NCBI RefSeq assembly: GCF_014805685.1
Contig: NC_060886.1
Location: 29,263,862-29,327,861, forward strand
Source: Silurus meridionalis
Taxonomy: Eukaryota; Chordata; Actinopteri; Siluriformes; Siluridae
DNA length: 64,000 nt
Direction of reading: 5' to 3'
This document shows positions 45,270 through 57,530 of this stretch, piece after piece. Within the stretch, counting starts at the first letter, position 1. The number at the start of each line of letters is the position of its first letter. The notes beneath the pieces are model-generated. The model made no database searches, was not told the origin of the DNA, and saw only the letters and a list, made by a program, of their open reading frames with translations. Position numbers and translations under genes: made by a program.

Positions 45270-46045
45270 GAATTTTTGCCGCCGAAACTTCCTCAGGAAG
45301 CAATTTTAGGCCAAGGGTGCTTAGGTTCTTAGGGACCGTCTGAAAAGATGCACATCATCATAGCTTGTGGTCAATAAAATTAGACTTGTCAGTGGTTTAA
45401 TTCTATTTTTTTTAAGTTAGAATTTAAGGTGAAAGTTAAAAAACGACAAAATTCTGTCGTCCTATTGCACTTTTGAGGTATTTCGCATGCAAAACAAGGA
45501 TGTATATATCAAGATTGTGGTCCAGAATGAAAGCTCAAATGTCATCCATGTCCTCATAAACACCTCAAAAAATACCCATATCTAAAAATAGATCTGTTCG
45601 CCGCCGAAACTTCCTCAGGAAACAATATTAGGCCATGCGTTTTGAACAGATGCTTAGGGATCATCTGAAAAGGTGCACATCGTCATCACAGCTCACGAGG
45701 TTGTGGTGAATTAAAGTGAACGTGTATCTGGTTTTATTCCTTTTTTTTTAGCTCAGGCAGATGTTGAAAAACGGTGCGATTCCAATGATCGATTGCAGTT
45801 TTGAGGTATTTTTGCATGCAAAACAAGCATGTACACAAGTAGTTCCTCAGACAGCTCTGAAGTTGATCAAGAACAAGAAGTTTTCCAAAAAAAAAAAAAA
45901 GCACATGCATACTCATCATTTGGTCCTGTGTCAAATTCCTGCAAAACTCTCATCACATTTTTTCCTTGAAACCACATTGTCAGCTATTAGATTGTTTCAA
46001 ACAGATCCTCAGGGACCGTCTGAAAAGATATTACATTTTGTATAC
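45270..46045. repeat. Diverged tandem repeat, unit about 320 bp
   Basis: GCCGCCGAAACTTCCTCAGG occurs at about 45279 and 45601. TTTTGAGGTATTTCGCATGC (45472) recurs as TTTTGAGGTATTTTTGCATG (45792). CTTAGGGACCGTCTGAAAAG (45329) recurs at about 45655 and 46010. This gives two full units and one partial unit. Confidence 0.8.
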
Positions 46046-47369
46046 ACACTTACGTGTTGACTGACTTTCTTGTTTAACGTCAATATAATGAGATCTCTCA
46101 CTGTTCTTTTTTTAATATTAGAAGCTGAACCCTGACTCGTGCTGCACACATTTAACTGACCTTTTTTTTTTCCTTTCTTTTTCCGGAGCTCCGAGCATCT
46201 GTCACCTCTAAATGAATCGTGACCTGCCCGATTTAAGTCTCCGCATGGGAACTGCATGCCTCAGGCAGGGTTTTTACAGAAACTGGGCCGTTGCTCATTA
46301 ATTCCTGTACACCACAGGAATTCTGACGTGACAATGTCCAGATTGGTTTGTTGTCCTCAACCTATCATTATTATTTATTTATTTATTTATTTTATTCATT
46401 ATTTATTTTTTGCTAAGCTGGAACAAGTATAACATGACGGTACACGTGATGCCATGTGTTCTTTAGTCTTTGATTCATTTAAACTATGATTAATCGCACA
46501 GGCTGTTATTGAAAACACATGAGCAGTAAAATATAAGCTTGTAAAACTTTATATATGAAAATTTTATAATACATATATAAGGTCTTCATAACTGAGGTCG
46601 ATTCGATTCCCACCTTGACGCATAGTCGACACAAACAGGCCTTCGTAGTGCAAAAAAAAAAATGAAATAAATCCAGATGTTCTTTTGCTGTTCTGTCTGC
46701 AGGAAGATGCAGCTCTACCTCTGCCATGTTAATCTGTATTCTATGTGACTCTCAGGACACGCCTCATATTCACGTAGCAGCAGTGGTGCTGAGAGAACAC
46801 ACTCGAGAAACAGTTCAGTGAGTAGAATTCTACATATAAAATATCACAAATTATTATCTTTTTTAAATAATAAAAGTATAGCGCATCTATTAACAATGGA
46901 TTCTAAGTAAATCGTTTTTTTTACTGATGCAAATATGTGAAAAATGGATATATTCCCCTGCGACCAAATACATTTCTAAATATTAAATATCATATCGAAA
47001 TATAAATAATGCATAATATTCTGTAGCTATATATTCATCTCAGAAGCTCCAAATCCCCCTATTTTTTTAGTCTGATTCAGTTTATATACTGCATACGATT
47101 TCTGCAGAACAGTATTTAATATGAGACCCGTGAGGCCGAGATAGCGCGAAAAAAACGTCTTTATTGTTGGTTATTGTAGCGCATTTCTGCTGTCACAGCA
47201 GATTTATTTCTGGTCTCCTCACAACACGAAGCTATTTGGAGCATTAATGTTGTATTTAAGTTTTTTTTTATTTTAGTGGAGCAGAAAGTCTGCAGAGAAA
47301 AACGTCCACATGCGCTACAGCGTTACATTGAAGACTGCGTGCGATTCCTTTTTCTCCAGTTTATTTTTG
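46046..47369. other. Intergenic, no recognised feature
   Basis: AT-rich non-coding sequence with a TTTA run near 46368-46400. Nothing recognised. Confidence 0.5.
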
Positions 47370-47860
47370 TGGCCTAGGGCTTGGCTTCGTATTGGAGAGC
47401 AGAAGTGGAAATCCTGAGAGAAAAATTGCGACAAACGGATTTTCCCGCGTCACAATTTTCGTCGTCTTACTATCAATTCTTACTATCAATTCTATTATCA
47501 TCGTAATATCGCCAGGAAGTCTGGGCCGTCGTTTTCTCGCAGGTTGCTGTAAGACTTCCCAGCAAACCAGGTCTTTCCAGCACGTACACTGCAGTCTGTT
47601 ATCCGTTTCTATTATCTTCAAACATAAACACTTTAAGTTTGCTAATGTACATTCATTTACTCCGAGCTGTTTGCTGGCCCCGGATGTGGCTGTAATAGGG
47701 GCCGATAAATCAGCTCTTCCCACCATAATTGAGCCTTTTGGGGATTCGGCAGGCTCCACGTAATGGCTCTCTTAAACACACTGATTAAGATGACAGTGCG
47801 CGCTGACTCGTCCGATATGCCTGGACGCTTCCCTGGATCAGCAACCGCAAGCTTTATGCT
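47370..47860. other. Candidate conserved non-coding block
   Basis: A repeat-free stretch of higher complexity (for example GGCCCCGGATGTGGCTGTAA, CCGATAAATCAGCTCTTCCC). It is open in both directions for over 120 codons (47361-47763), but neither frame shows a known domain, splice logic or start context, so it is read as non-coding. Confidence 0.3.
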
Positions 47861-48889
47861 TCCTCTGTGCGTCTTCTAATGACTCAGTGGGCATGTAGGA
47901 GCTCAATACATGGACGGAGTTTAAAAGCGTTCGGGGGGAAAAACTGAGCCTTTTTTTTATTTTTATTTTTTTTTATTTATGTATGTATTTATTTTTTGCA
48001 GTGTTGCTGATGTTTGCAAAAAAAACACACTGAATGTCAATCAGTAATTGAGTCGAAATGATGAAGTCATTATAAAGCAATCCATGTGCATTGATGGATG
48101 GGAGGAGGGCGATTGTTGATCACCGATTCTCTGATTGCTGACTCGCTATCAGAATCACTGACTTATATTTTTGTCTATGGATATGTATTTGATTATTTCC
48201 GATAGTCTATTCGATTCATTTTATCCAATCAGATTTCAGCCTCCACACGTTGCCAGGGTCAAAGAAAATTGCCGTAAAATTGCCTTTTGATTCAAATCTG
48301 TTGCTTTAACCAATCAGATTGCGACTTGCTTAATCCAAGGTGCCCTGAAAGGTAAACACATCATCATTTTTAAGTCCTTTGATCGCACTAGTCAAAGCTC
48401 GCACCCTGCATCTGTAGCTGTGTTAAATATATTTTAAGGCTTTGGTCGGCCAAATAAAATGATACCGGGTTTTAAATAATACTGGTGTCTTGTAGCAGAA
48501 TAATGCTATTTTGCACTTTTGCAACAAAAAACCCTGGCACAGAAAATGTGTAGGAGCTGGAAAAACACTCGATGGAGATCCCAGAACTTGTTTGAGCACC
48601 ACTCATAGATAGTATTGTATGTAAATCTGAAGGAAACTGCTTTAGAAACAAACATTATGAACAACCAGTGACCCATTTCCTGTATAGCATTAAAATCAAC
48701 GACCCTTGGCCTGTTCACAGACATTTCCCAAGTTAGTGTCTGATATTTAATGGTAAAAGATTACCAAATATGAGCGTCCTTCCAGACCCAATGGTCCATT
48801 CGTAATGAGGTGATTCAAATCAGAAGCCACTCAATTAAAGCCTTACTTTGGTTTATTTGCTAATGCTAAAGTTGATTTGATCAAGGCAG
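47861..48889. other. Intergenic with a short dispersed repeat
   Basis: 48225-48345 holds CCAATCAGATTTCAGCCTCC and ACCAATCAGATTGCGACTTG. Similar words occur near 14100, 42450 and 56090-56220. Confidence 0.45.
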
Positions 48890-49060
48890 GTTCAGGATGT
48901 GTTCAAACCTTTGTGCACACCTGATTGTCATATTTTTATTTTTGGAACATCTCAATCCAGCATCTTTTGCTAATTTACTCTCAAAGTAAGGCTTTCTGAT
49001 GGATTTTAGAGGTTGCTAATGGAGATATGGGCAGATTCCTTCATCCAGAGGGAATAACAA
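48890..49060 (-). repeat. Strongly diverged Tc1-derived repeat
   Basis: GTGTTCAAACCTTTGTGCAC, ACACCTGATTGTCA and GATGGATTTTAGAGGTTGCT align weakly with the family. Confidence 0.45.
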
Positions 49061-50859
49061 GTACAGCAGTCAAGTCTTGAAAGGACCAAACAAGTAGCTG
49101 AGTGACTTGTGTGGATAGAAATAGACAAATTGTTTTGATGTTATAAAGGAGAAATCAGCACGAGCATGATTGGCCATTGGTTACCTCACCTCGTTTCATG
49201 CAAGATGAGGACCCATAAATTGAACCAATGGGGTGTATCCCATCTTTATCACATGATGTGACTGGTCCTCCATGTTGGAAGCAAACCATTGCTATGCCGT
49301 ACCTGTCTCAATGTCGTACATGACTCAATAATAAAATAATTGACGAGAGTCTTTAGAGGGTTTGTCTAATCAGCCACAAGAGCATTAGTGATGTCGAGTA
49401 AGCAGGGTGTAGGGTTCGGTTTATTGGTTTCCATACCACTGATATGGGGATCCACGTATTGAGTCCATTCCTCCACCAAACCCTCATGTATCTGCTTAAA
49501 GCTCAACATGTCTGCTAGACATTTTGTGGAAAATCTCGCAGACCTCACCACGTAGTAAGTCATTCCTCACAATGCTCAACTGACATGCCCATGCTGATTT
49601 TTCCAAGTTTGTGGTAACAAACCCAAAAAAGTCCACCATTTCCATAAAACTTGTTTGATTGGTTCAGTTTTGAGGTGAAACTGCCCAGGCCATGTTGTCC
49701 TGTGGCGTTTTTGAGGACATCAGGGTTATCGTCTGTCACGGTCGTTCTCACATTGGTGAATCTGAACAGCCTAAATATAACTGAAATGGCACGTCCAACC
49801 CCTTTTCCACCCCTCCGCGTGTCCAGATGTTTGCCTGAGTGTCACATCGACGACCCTCACTGCTGGAGAAAGGTGGTGTGGCTGGACTGGATTTGGCCTT
49901 CGCGACGGGTTGAAGGCCAAAGCAGCTGGAAAGGAAATCCTAAAGGGTGGAGGGGGGAAAGTAGGTTAATGGAAATCTCTTTCTCCAATGGTTTCTCTCC
50001 TCTCTAGAGAGATAGAGGCATATGCTTTCTTCATCATGAATTTTCCCCCTAACTTGATTTGCCTAGTGAGGGATTTCGGTATGGAGCTTGGCCCCGGCTC
50101 GATTGTACTGGCAGCTGCTTAGCTCGTTGTTCTACTCGGGGTGCATTTCATTATGTAAATGTGATATAATAATACAATGAAACCACACTACGGGTACAGT
50201 GTTTCAAAATGAAATGAAACTCACGACTGGGTGGAATATAATGCCAGGATTTACGGATGGTTAGCTGCGTTTTCTATTATTTCCACACAATCCGACTGAT
50301 TACGCTTCTGGTATGTACAACCAAGACGTACCGAAAAAATTTTTTTCCCATAATTGTACGTAATTACTCTTTCGGCCATATTGAAAGGAAAGCTTACGGT
50401 GCAGGTCAGGAGGAGTTCAAAATGAAAAGAACCACATGTTTTAGGGAACAATTGAACCTTAATTGAATGTAATGTACCTTAGAACTTGATATCTGTCTAT
50501 TGTTTTACCTACGTGAATTCTTGGTGTATATTGTACTAAACTTTTTAATATGTAAAGATATAGAAAAATATTGTTTCCACAACAACGTGGCACGATAAAG
50601 TGAACAGCCATTACTCTGAAGTTAGCAATTAAAATATTAAATAAAAAATTCTATTTTATTTTACTTGGTTAGCATTTTTCCAAAGTAGCATTTTAGAACT
50701 CAAAATTATAGAAATGTCATGGATAATCTAAATCCATCATCATGGTTCCTTTGTTAAACAACACCACACATTTTCCTCAAAATCAGTGTATTATCAGGTG
50801 AAAACTGTATCCGATCTGTTCTCAAAGCTGCTGACAAAAATTGCTATGTGCTTTTTGAA
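49061..50859. other. Intergenic, no recognised feature
   Basis: Non-coding. Nothing that I can name; part of 49360-49700 may be old transposon sequence. Confidence 0.45.
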
Positions 50860-51080
50860 CCATCCCATCTGGGAAGGTGTTTAACTGGATTTTGTGGAGG
50901 TTTGTGCTCAATCAGCCACAAGGGTGTTCAGGTTGGAGCTCTATAGCAGGAGATCTTCAACCCAAGTACTGCATATCTTCATGGAGTGCAAAAAGCATTG
51001 TCATGCTGGAGCTGGGTCTCCTTGGTTGAAGTGAAAATGTCATGCTGGACATCCTATACAATTGTGAGCCCCAAAGTTTG
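50860..51080 (-). repeat. Tc1-transposase-derived repeat
   Basis: CATCCCATCTGGGAAGGTGT, GAGGTTTGTGCTCAATCAGC, CTATAGCAGGAGATCTTCAA and CATATCTTCATGGAGTGCAA. Confidence 0.75.
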
Positions 51081-51289
51081 TGGTAACAGTTTGGGGGTTG
51101 GGCGAAATGTCCTCGCAATGTAGTTTTTACCCAAAAACAAACACAGTTTCCAGTTAAAGATTTGACATATCTGTATTCTGTAGTCACACCGCTACTATTT
51201 TTTATTTTAGTTTCTAGTCCAAAAATGACAATTCTTTCGAGAAGAAAAAAATAGTAGAATATCGTAATTTTTCACACGGGATCCAAAGA

Positions 51290-51990
51290 CAGATTATCCC
51301 ACGCCCATATAACGAATTAAATGCCGAAAGCCATAATGTCTCTCGCTGGTGTCCTGCCTGCACTTTGCATTTCTCTCCGGCAGCGAGCTCCCCGTGACAT
51401 CTATTAAGATTGAGTGTTGGCAAATCTTGCAGCGAATCCCGCGATGTGCTAAGCCACTTGTCGAAGACAAATTGCTTTCTTCGGGTTTATTTCGATGTTT
51501 CCTAACCCCTCGTTCCTGCATCCACAACACCCCCCACCCCACACACCCTTTCCACCAGGAAAAAAAAGAAAGAAGAAAAACACACAGAAACCTTCTTTTC
51601 TTTTGATGCATGATAAGACTGCGAGAAAATACTAGTTGGCAACATGTTGTTTTTTTTGTAGCCTTTGTGTTGAAAGCGGCAAAAGCTTAGCGAGGCTGTT
51701 TGATTCGCTCGCACGCTTTTACAGCAGCTGGATATTGTTGAATAAAAAAATAAATAAAAAAATGGCTTCAATGGCAAGGCCTTTTAGCTCGCTACCTTTC
51801 TAATTTTGCTTTGCAGCCAAAGGCTTGTTTCCCTTTTAAATAAAGGCAAATCGATGCCATTCGTTGACTTGAAGGTGTATTAATGGATTTTTTTTAATGG
51901 CTTTGACAGACATCGGGAAAATAAATGGCGATATAAAATTTTCCGCTAAAATAAATAGTTTTTTTTTTTTTTTGCTACATATTGGATAAA
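51290..51990. other. Candidate conserved non-coding block
   Basis: Two repeat-free parts (about 51320-51510 and 51660-51950) with balanced composition, for example CACTTTGCATTTCTCTCCGG, CTTTTAGCTCGCTACCTTTC and GGTGTATTAATGGATTT. No coding frame recognised. Confidence 0.33.
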
Positions 51991-52029
51991 TTTTATTCAG
52001 TTCCTTTTTATTTTTTTTATTTTTTTGTG

Positions 52030-52110
52030 CCACTTCTCACAATGGACATTATCTCAAGGCAGCTTTTACAGAATGTAGGAATTATTGAAGAAAATTCACT
52101 TTTATTTAAA
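52030..52110. repeat. Dispersed repeat fragment, copy of 52540-52700
   Basis: ACAATGGACATTATCTCAAG and GCAGCTTTTACAGAATGTAG match 52550-52590. Confidence 0.65.
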
Positions 52111-52149
52111 TGTATGTTTTTATCCCCGATTAGCAAAATAAAAGATATC

Positions 52150-52480
52150 ATCAGTTTCAAAAGTTTGTGGACACCTGATCACAAAATTTGTGCTTTATGA
52201 ACCATCCCATTCCACATCTAGTCCCTTATTGGCTGTTATAATAACCTCCACAAGATTCTGGATTTGGGAATATTTGAGGTCCACGAAGGTGTTAAAGTCA
52301 GATACTGATGTAGGTGAGAAGGTGAGGAGGCCTGGGGTGCAGTCAACGTTCACATTCATCCCAAAGTTGGTTTATACCTGGAGATCTTCCACTCCAACCC
52401 ATGTAAAGCAGATCTTCATGGAGCTCATGTTGGAACAAGTTTGGGTCTCCTGGTTCAATGGATTCTTTAATAGAAATTGT
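52150..52480 (-). repeat. Tc1-transposase-derived repeat
   Basis: CAAAAGTTTGTGGACACCTG end, GGAGGCCTGGGGTGCAGTCA, GGAGATCTTCCACTCCAACC. On the minus strand the segment INQLWDECER is a decayed IEHLWDELER. Confidence 0.82.
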
Positions 52481-52539
52481 CAATAGAAAATGTTTCAATA
52501 ATATAGAAATTCGATAGAATTGCATTTCTATAGCGTGTT

Positions 52540-52700
52540 TTTTTTTTTTACAATGGACATTGTCTCAAAGCAGCTTTACAGAATGTAAGAATTCTAGAAC
52601 AAAGTCCTAGATTTAGATTTGTGTGAAAAGAAACCTTGAGAGGAACCAAAAAGGGAATCCATCCTATATTGGGTGACACCAAGAGTGTGAGTAATAAACC
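52540..52700. repeat. Dispersed teleost repeat fragment
   Basis: ACAATGGACATTGTCTCAAA, GCAGCTTTACAGAATGTAAG, then CTTGAGAGGAACCAAAAAGG. Related pieces occur near 27420, 34270 and 35330. Confidence 0.65.
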
Positions 52701-54039
52701 ATAAAAACATTGCAAACACCGGAAAAGTGAGAAATGTCATGAGCACTGGAGTGTGTGATTATGAGTAAAGTAAATAAATGTAAAGTAACAGGTTGAATTT
52801 TTGTGTTTTCTTTTTTTTAATCTGCTTCTGAAACTTCCTTTTTAAGGATTGGTTTCAATTTTCTTCTTATACATAATTTTCTTTTTCCAATTTTATGCTT
52901 GAGAAGCTTTTTGAGATGTAACATCACTTTGAGAGGGCTCTTTATGAAATAAAGACTATATTATTATAATATGATGTCCTTTCTACAGTCTTATACAGTC
53001 GGTTGGAGATGTGGAACCAGGTGCTCCTCAGGAACTCATAAATTATCTCCACATCTGAGATCATTGTAGATTTAACAGCGAAACACCAACTCCTCCACGA
53101 TGGATAAACAGCGATTATCCTTAAATCCAAAGTCCAAAATCTCCATGAAATGGGATCCACCTGGAGCTGGAACATCTCTAGATGGCTCGTGGGGTCGGGA
53201 TCTACTCTTTGAAGGTCTGAAATCTTCGTGACTCTTATCTATTAAGTGGTAATTTGTGTTTTTCAGGTTTTAAGTTACAACTTCCAAAGTTCAACCGGCA
53301 CCTTTTACAACCCTGCGCCCCCTATCTGACCCCGTCTGTAATTACTCCCTACGTTTATGTGACATCAGCAGTTATTTCTGTGAGCCCGGCTTTCTTTTTT
53401 TTTCTTTTTATAATGATGTTTTCACAAAATCGAATTCTATTGTACATTTGTAACACCAGCATGACCTTTCAACCTGCAGTTCAACAAGTTTCTGTAGAAC
53501 TTGGTAAAGTCTTGCCGCTCTGAGCGGTCGTGTAAGATCTGAACTTTGTTTTGCTGTGTTTGACCTCGTGTAACATCTGTTGTTCGAGTTATTCTTTAGA
53601 CTATATATTTTTATCCATGTTGGGAAGCAGGCCATTGTTTTGACCGTTGTTCGTCTCACATTCTGAGCGTCGAGTGGTGCTGCTTGGATTTTTTTTCTTT
53701 TATGCTTCTGAGAAAAACGTGCCTCCTGAGTCTGTTGCATGATTATGTAACGTGAAACGTGCAACACAAAGGAAAACAAAAGAAAATCTGAATCCGTTTG
53801 AGACTAAAAATAATGATCCTAGGCTATGGGTTTGTCTCGAAAAGTGTCATGGAAACAAGAGTAATCTGTCAGGCACATGCTTAAGCACTTACGGTTATAA
53901 TTAACCGTTGTTTAACCCTCATCACTGCAAAATTGTCCAAGTTACAACCTGAAACTGGAATCTGAGTTATTGGACTGGAATTCATAGCCAGGAATATATT
54001 ATGGGGGTCTGAGCTTGGATGAAATTTTCTTTTCACTTT
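52701..54039. other. Intergenic, no certain feature
   Basis: 52940-53190 (GGAGATGTGGAACCAGGTGC, CATGAAATGGGATCCACCTG) may be an old repeat. No gene seen. Confidence 0.4.
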
Positions 54040-54370
54040 CATGAGGAGGCTTCCTCCTGTTTCAGCGAGACAATTCTCCTGTGCACAAATCCAGCTCAAT
54101 GGATATGGATTGGAGTGGAAGATCTCCCCCACACAAGAAACAGGTTTTGACATTTTAGAAGGTCTTCCTGATCTCTCCACTTCCAGCGATGTTCTTTCGG
54201 TCTTGTATCGCCCGTGCCAACAACGTATCGCAACAACGTATGTCACGTGAAACGTCTCTGTGGCAGATCCGGCCAGTTTTACGCAGAATTTCACGTTAGC
54301 ACTTTGCTCTAACTTGCAGTCCGTGATGAAATCGCAGACGTGGTAACGCATAGCACCAGTTAGCATCATT
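54040..54370 (-). mobile_element. mariner-like transposon remnant
   Basis: GAAGGTCTTCCTGATCTCTC, GTATGTCACGTGAAACGTCT and GTGGCAGATCCGGCCAGTTT closely parallel the mariner-like copy at 41340-41520. Fragment only. Confidence 0.6.
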
Positions 54371-54439
54371 AGTCTCAACTTTTTGATAGCATATTTCAAC
54401 ACAACCCATCAATCACCAACATTCAGTGGTCACATTTAA

Positions 54440-54820
54440 CCCAGCCATTAGGGCTGCACAAGCCAGTGCACTCTTAGTGCCGGTCCCAAGCCCGGATAAA
54501 TGGGGAGGGTTGTGTTATGAAGGACATCCAGCGTGAAACATGTGCCAAATCAAATATGTGGATCAGGAATCAGAATTTCATACCGGATTGGTCAAGGCCC
54601 GGGTTACCATCGACCGCCACAGGTATCGTTAACCAAAAGGGTACCGGTGGAAATTGGGCTACTTTTGGCCGAAGGTTTGGGTTGGTACATTATGGATGTG
54701 GTGAGTGAAGACATGCAGGTGGTTGGGGTGAAAGAGGCAGATGTACAGGACAGGGTGGTTTGGAGAAGAATGATCCTCTGTGGCGACCCCTAATGGGAGA
54801 AGCCGAAAAAAGAAGAGGAT
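54440..54820 (+). mobile_element. Internally deleted LINE
   Basis: The first part (GGCTGCACAAGCCAGTGCAC, GCGTGAAACATGTGCCAAAT, GGTACCGGTGGAAATTGGGC) is the 5' untranslated end of a fish RTE-type LINE. It passes at about 54690 straight into the 3' end (GACATGCAGGTGGTTGGGGT, CCCCTAATGGGAGAAGCCG), which matches the LINE at 42900-43030. The entire coding middle is missing. Confidence 0.78.
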
Positions 54821-57369
54821 TCGGTGGTCTCATTTGTGGATCCACATCATGCAGTTCCTGCATCTTTTGACTACTTGTTTCACACAGCTTCTACTGTTAA
54901 CCCACTGCAGATTATCCAAATCCCCTAGTCTCTGTTACACCCCTCTTCATCTCACCAAGGGACTCCCTATAGCTGCTCGCATTAAACTCTACTTATTCAG
55001 TGTAATTACTCCACTGTAGAAGAAATCTAAATAGACTCATGGCTTCGGTTCCATCCTGATAAACTACTGTCCCAAGGCGCTAATGCTGTACTTAATCCAC
55101 ATGCTACACGCTATGTATCGGTTTTTTATAGGGCAATAAAGTCTCCAGTAGAACGTTAAAGCTTTTGAACCCAAAAGGAACATATTCTTGTGCAGTAGCT
55201 CATATTATTGAAATCGATCCCAATCAAGCACTGGTAAATTTGGATAAAAACGTTTTGTCGTGAAGGATGGGCTAAGCGGGTCGAAAGCGTGTTTTATTCG
55301 CATCATCCAGGTATTAATAGTGCACAGATTTCCTACGTTATACCTGTGCAAGAAGTAGGCAAAATTTTAGACCCAAAAAAAAAGTCGAACAAAACGTCCA
55401 TTCAGTCATTAGTACCATCGTTTTTGAGGTTATTAAATGTTCACTAATAGACATTTGAATGCAAAACTATTAATTGCTGTTAACAATTATAGGAAGATTT
55501 ATATTAATTACAGTCTAAATCCATCTTCATGGTTCTTAAGTCTGTTCAGCAGCAATGAATGATCTTCCAGTTGAAGAGATCTCCATCCATGAGTAGGCCA
55601 TCTGGTCTACATCTCCAAATTATAAACCGATTTCTATGTATGATTCTCAGGTCCACTTTTGTTTGTATGTTGCAATACATTTTGGGATTTTGGTGCTAAT
55701 TTTTGGTCGTTCATGTCATTCTCATATTATTCCTATGAGAAGTTCAATTTACATTTTATTGGAGATGCTGAAGCAAACGCTAGATACATAGTCTTAGAAT
55801 GTAAACTATGTATCTGTCAGTATTGGAGTAAATGTTCTTCGTTGCAGTACTTAAGTCATTTTTTGGCTACTAGTAGTAGTAGTATCAAAGACAGTGGCAG
55901 CAAAGTCTTCTCTGCTGACCTAAACACTATCAGAAGCACTGACCTTTATTTACAACCTAAATTCTAATATTTGTTTCATGAAATTGTATTAATTTATCTC
56001 CAACAGTTTAATCTCCTCATTTCGTAGCGTTTCTCTCGGCTACACTGCTTCCAGTACGTGTATGTGGATGTTCGATTTTTTGTCCAATCAGATTTCAGCC
56101 TCTATGTGCTGCCATGTCAATTTAATCTGCCCAGAGCCTTCAAAGTCAGTACTGCTGGCCTTTTTACCTCAGAGAATATTACCAACGGGTCTGTTTCTTT
56201 AACCAATCAGATTTCATATTCTCCTCACAGTGCAGCTCGCTGGCCCAGAATAGCGTCAGCATATTTCCGTCCTCTGATTGGTTGGTCAGTCGGAAACTGT
56301 TACAGCCAAGTTTGACTGTAAAAACACGTGTATCTCTGCACGAGTTAGACTTTTTTACACCTATGGAGGAAGAGAGATTGATTTGGTCTCGAACATACTT
56401 AAAAATACATTTTCCAGAAAAGCTAGACATCGTGAGGAGGTCATCCGAAGCTAGCTAGCGTGTCTCAGCACTGGGAAAGGGTTTGTTCACTACTTCCAGA
56501 CCAGTGAATATGAGCGATACCACTGGAATACAGCCTCTGAGGGGCGCTGCACATTGAGTCTGCATCTCTGGTGAGTAGGTTGTATTTTATTTACATTTTT
56601 TTATGTTTTTGTCATGTTATTAGACAAATATTGATTCTGAACTGCTCCAGATGTTGTAGATGCACAGTTGTGGTTGTAGTGTAGAGGTTTAGAGTCTTAA
56701 TTGGGTTTCTTGTTCTAGTAAAATGGTTTTCACCCTCCATATGTCAAATGCCTCTCTCTCTGTAATGACACGTGTTGTTATATTGCGTTTTTGTATTGTA
56801 TTGATGGTTTCTAGAATTGTGACGTGATAGTGGTGGTATTAAGAGGTGGATTAAGTCGGGTACGTCATCACTGAAGGCCCAGGTATCAAATGCAAGGCCG
56901 CCACTGATCAAAGATATAAGTGACTTTTACTCTCTTCTTAACTACCTTTATGATTTATCAGATGTACTTTTTATTATATTGTAATATAAAAGAGACAATA
57001 ATCATTACCCAAATCACATCTGCTGCCTATGAGTGTAAATATTTGATCTAAAATTTATCACCAATTATTCACTTTAATTTGATTTGTCCATTGAATATTA
57101 ATGCTTCTTCTACTTTGTGACATGATACTCTCATTTAATTTGTTAATTGAAGATTTTTTGAAAGATCGTTTTACTACTTTGCCTTGTTTTTACATTTTTT
57201 TATTTTCTTGATGGATCTTGGTTTTATTCTGGCATGTTGAAAAGGCTGTTGTGTTTATCTGATTGTTCTTAATGTAATGTTTAGGTGGACAATTTGATTT
57301 TCGGAAACCAAACCTCACAAATCGACTGTTTTTGGCTTTTCACTAACATGTGATGACCTATGATCAGTA
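54821..57369. other. Intergenic, no certain feature
   Basis: Includes a CCAATCAGA-type short repeat at 56085-56220. No gene or named family. Confidence 0.45.
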
Positions 57370-57530
57370 TGAGTCAAATACTCAAGTAAAATCAGATAAT
57401 GAAATACTTTTACTCAAGTCATATTGGATTTGATGACTTTGAAGTTGTAACGCAGTACGTTTTGCAAGCAAGGGATCTATACTTTTACTCAAGTATGATT
57501 TTCAGGTACTCTTTTCACCTCTTTAACCCT
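57370..57530. repeat. Common teleost repeat fragment
   Basis: TACTCAAGTAAAATCAG and CTTTTACTCAAGTATGATTT then TCAGGTACTCTTTTCACCTC, a sequence type widespread in fish genomes. Confidence 0.6.

Noticed and set aside
47361..47763. Overlapping open frames of about 125 codons on both strands
   Set aside because: Neither shows a family motif; kept only as a candidate non-coding block.
53881..54402. 173-codon minus-strand open frame
   Set aside because: It overlaps a mariner-like remnant similar to 41040-41640 and shows no intact domain.
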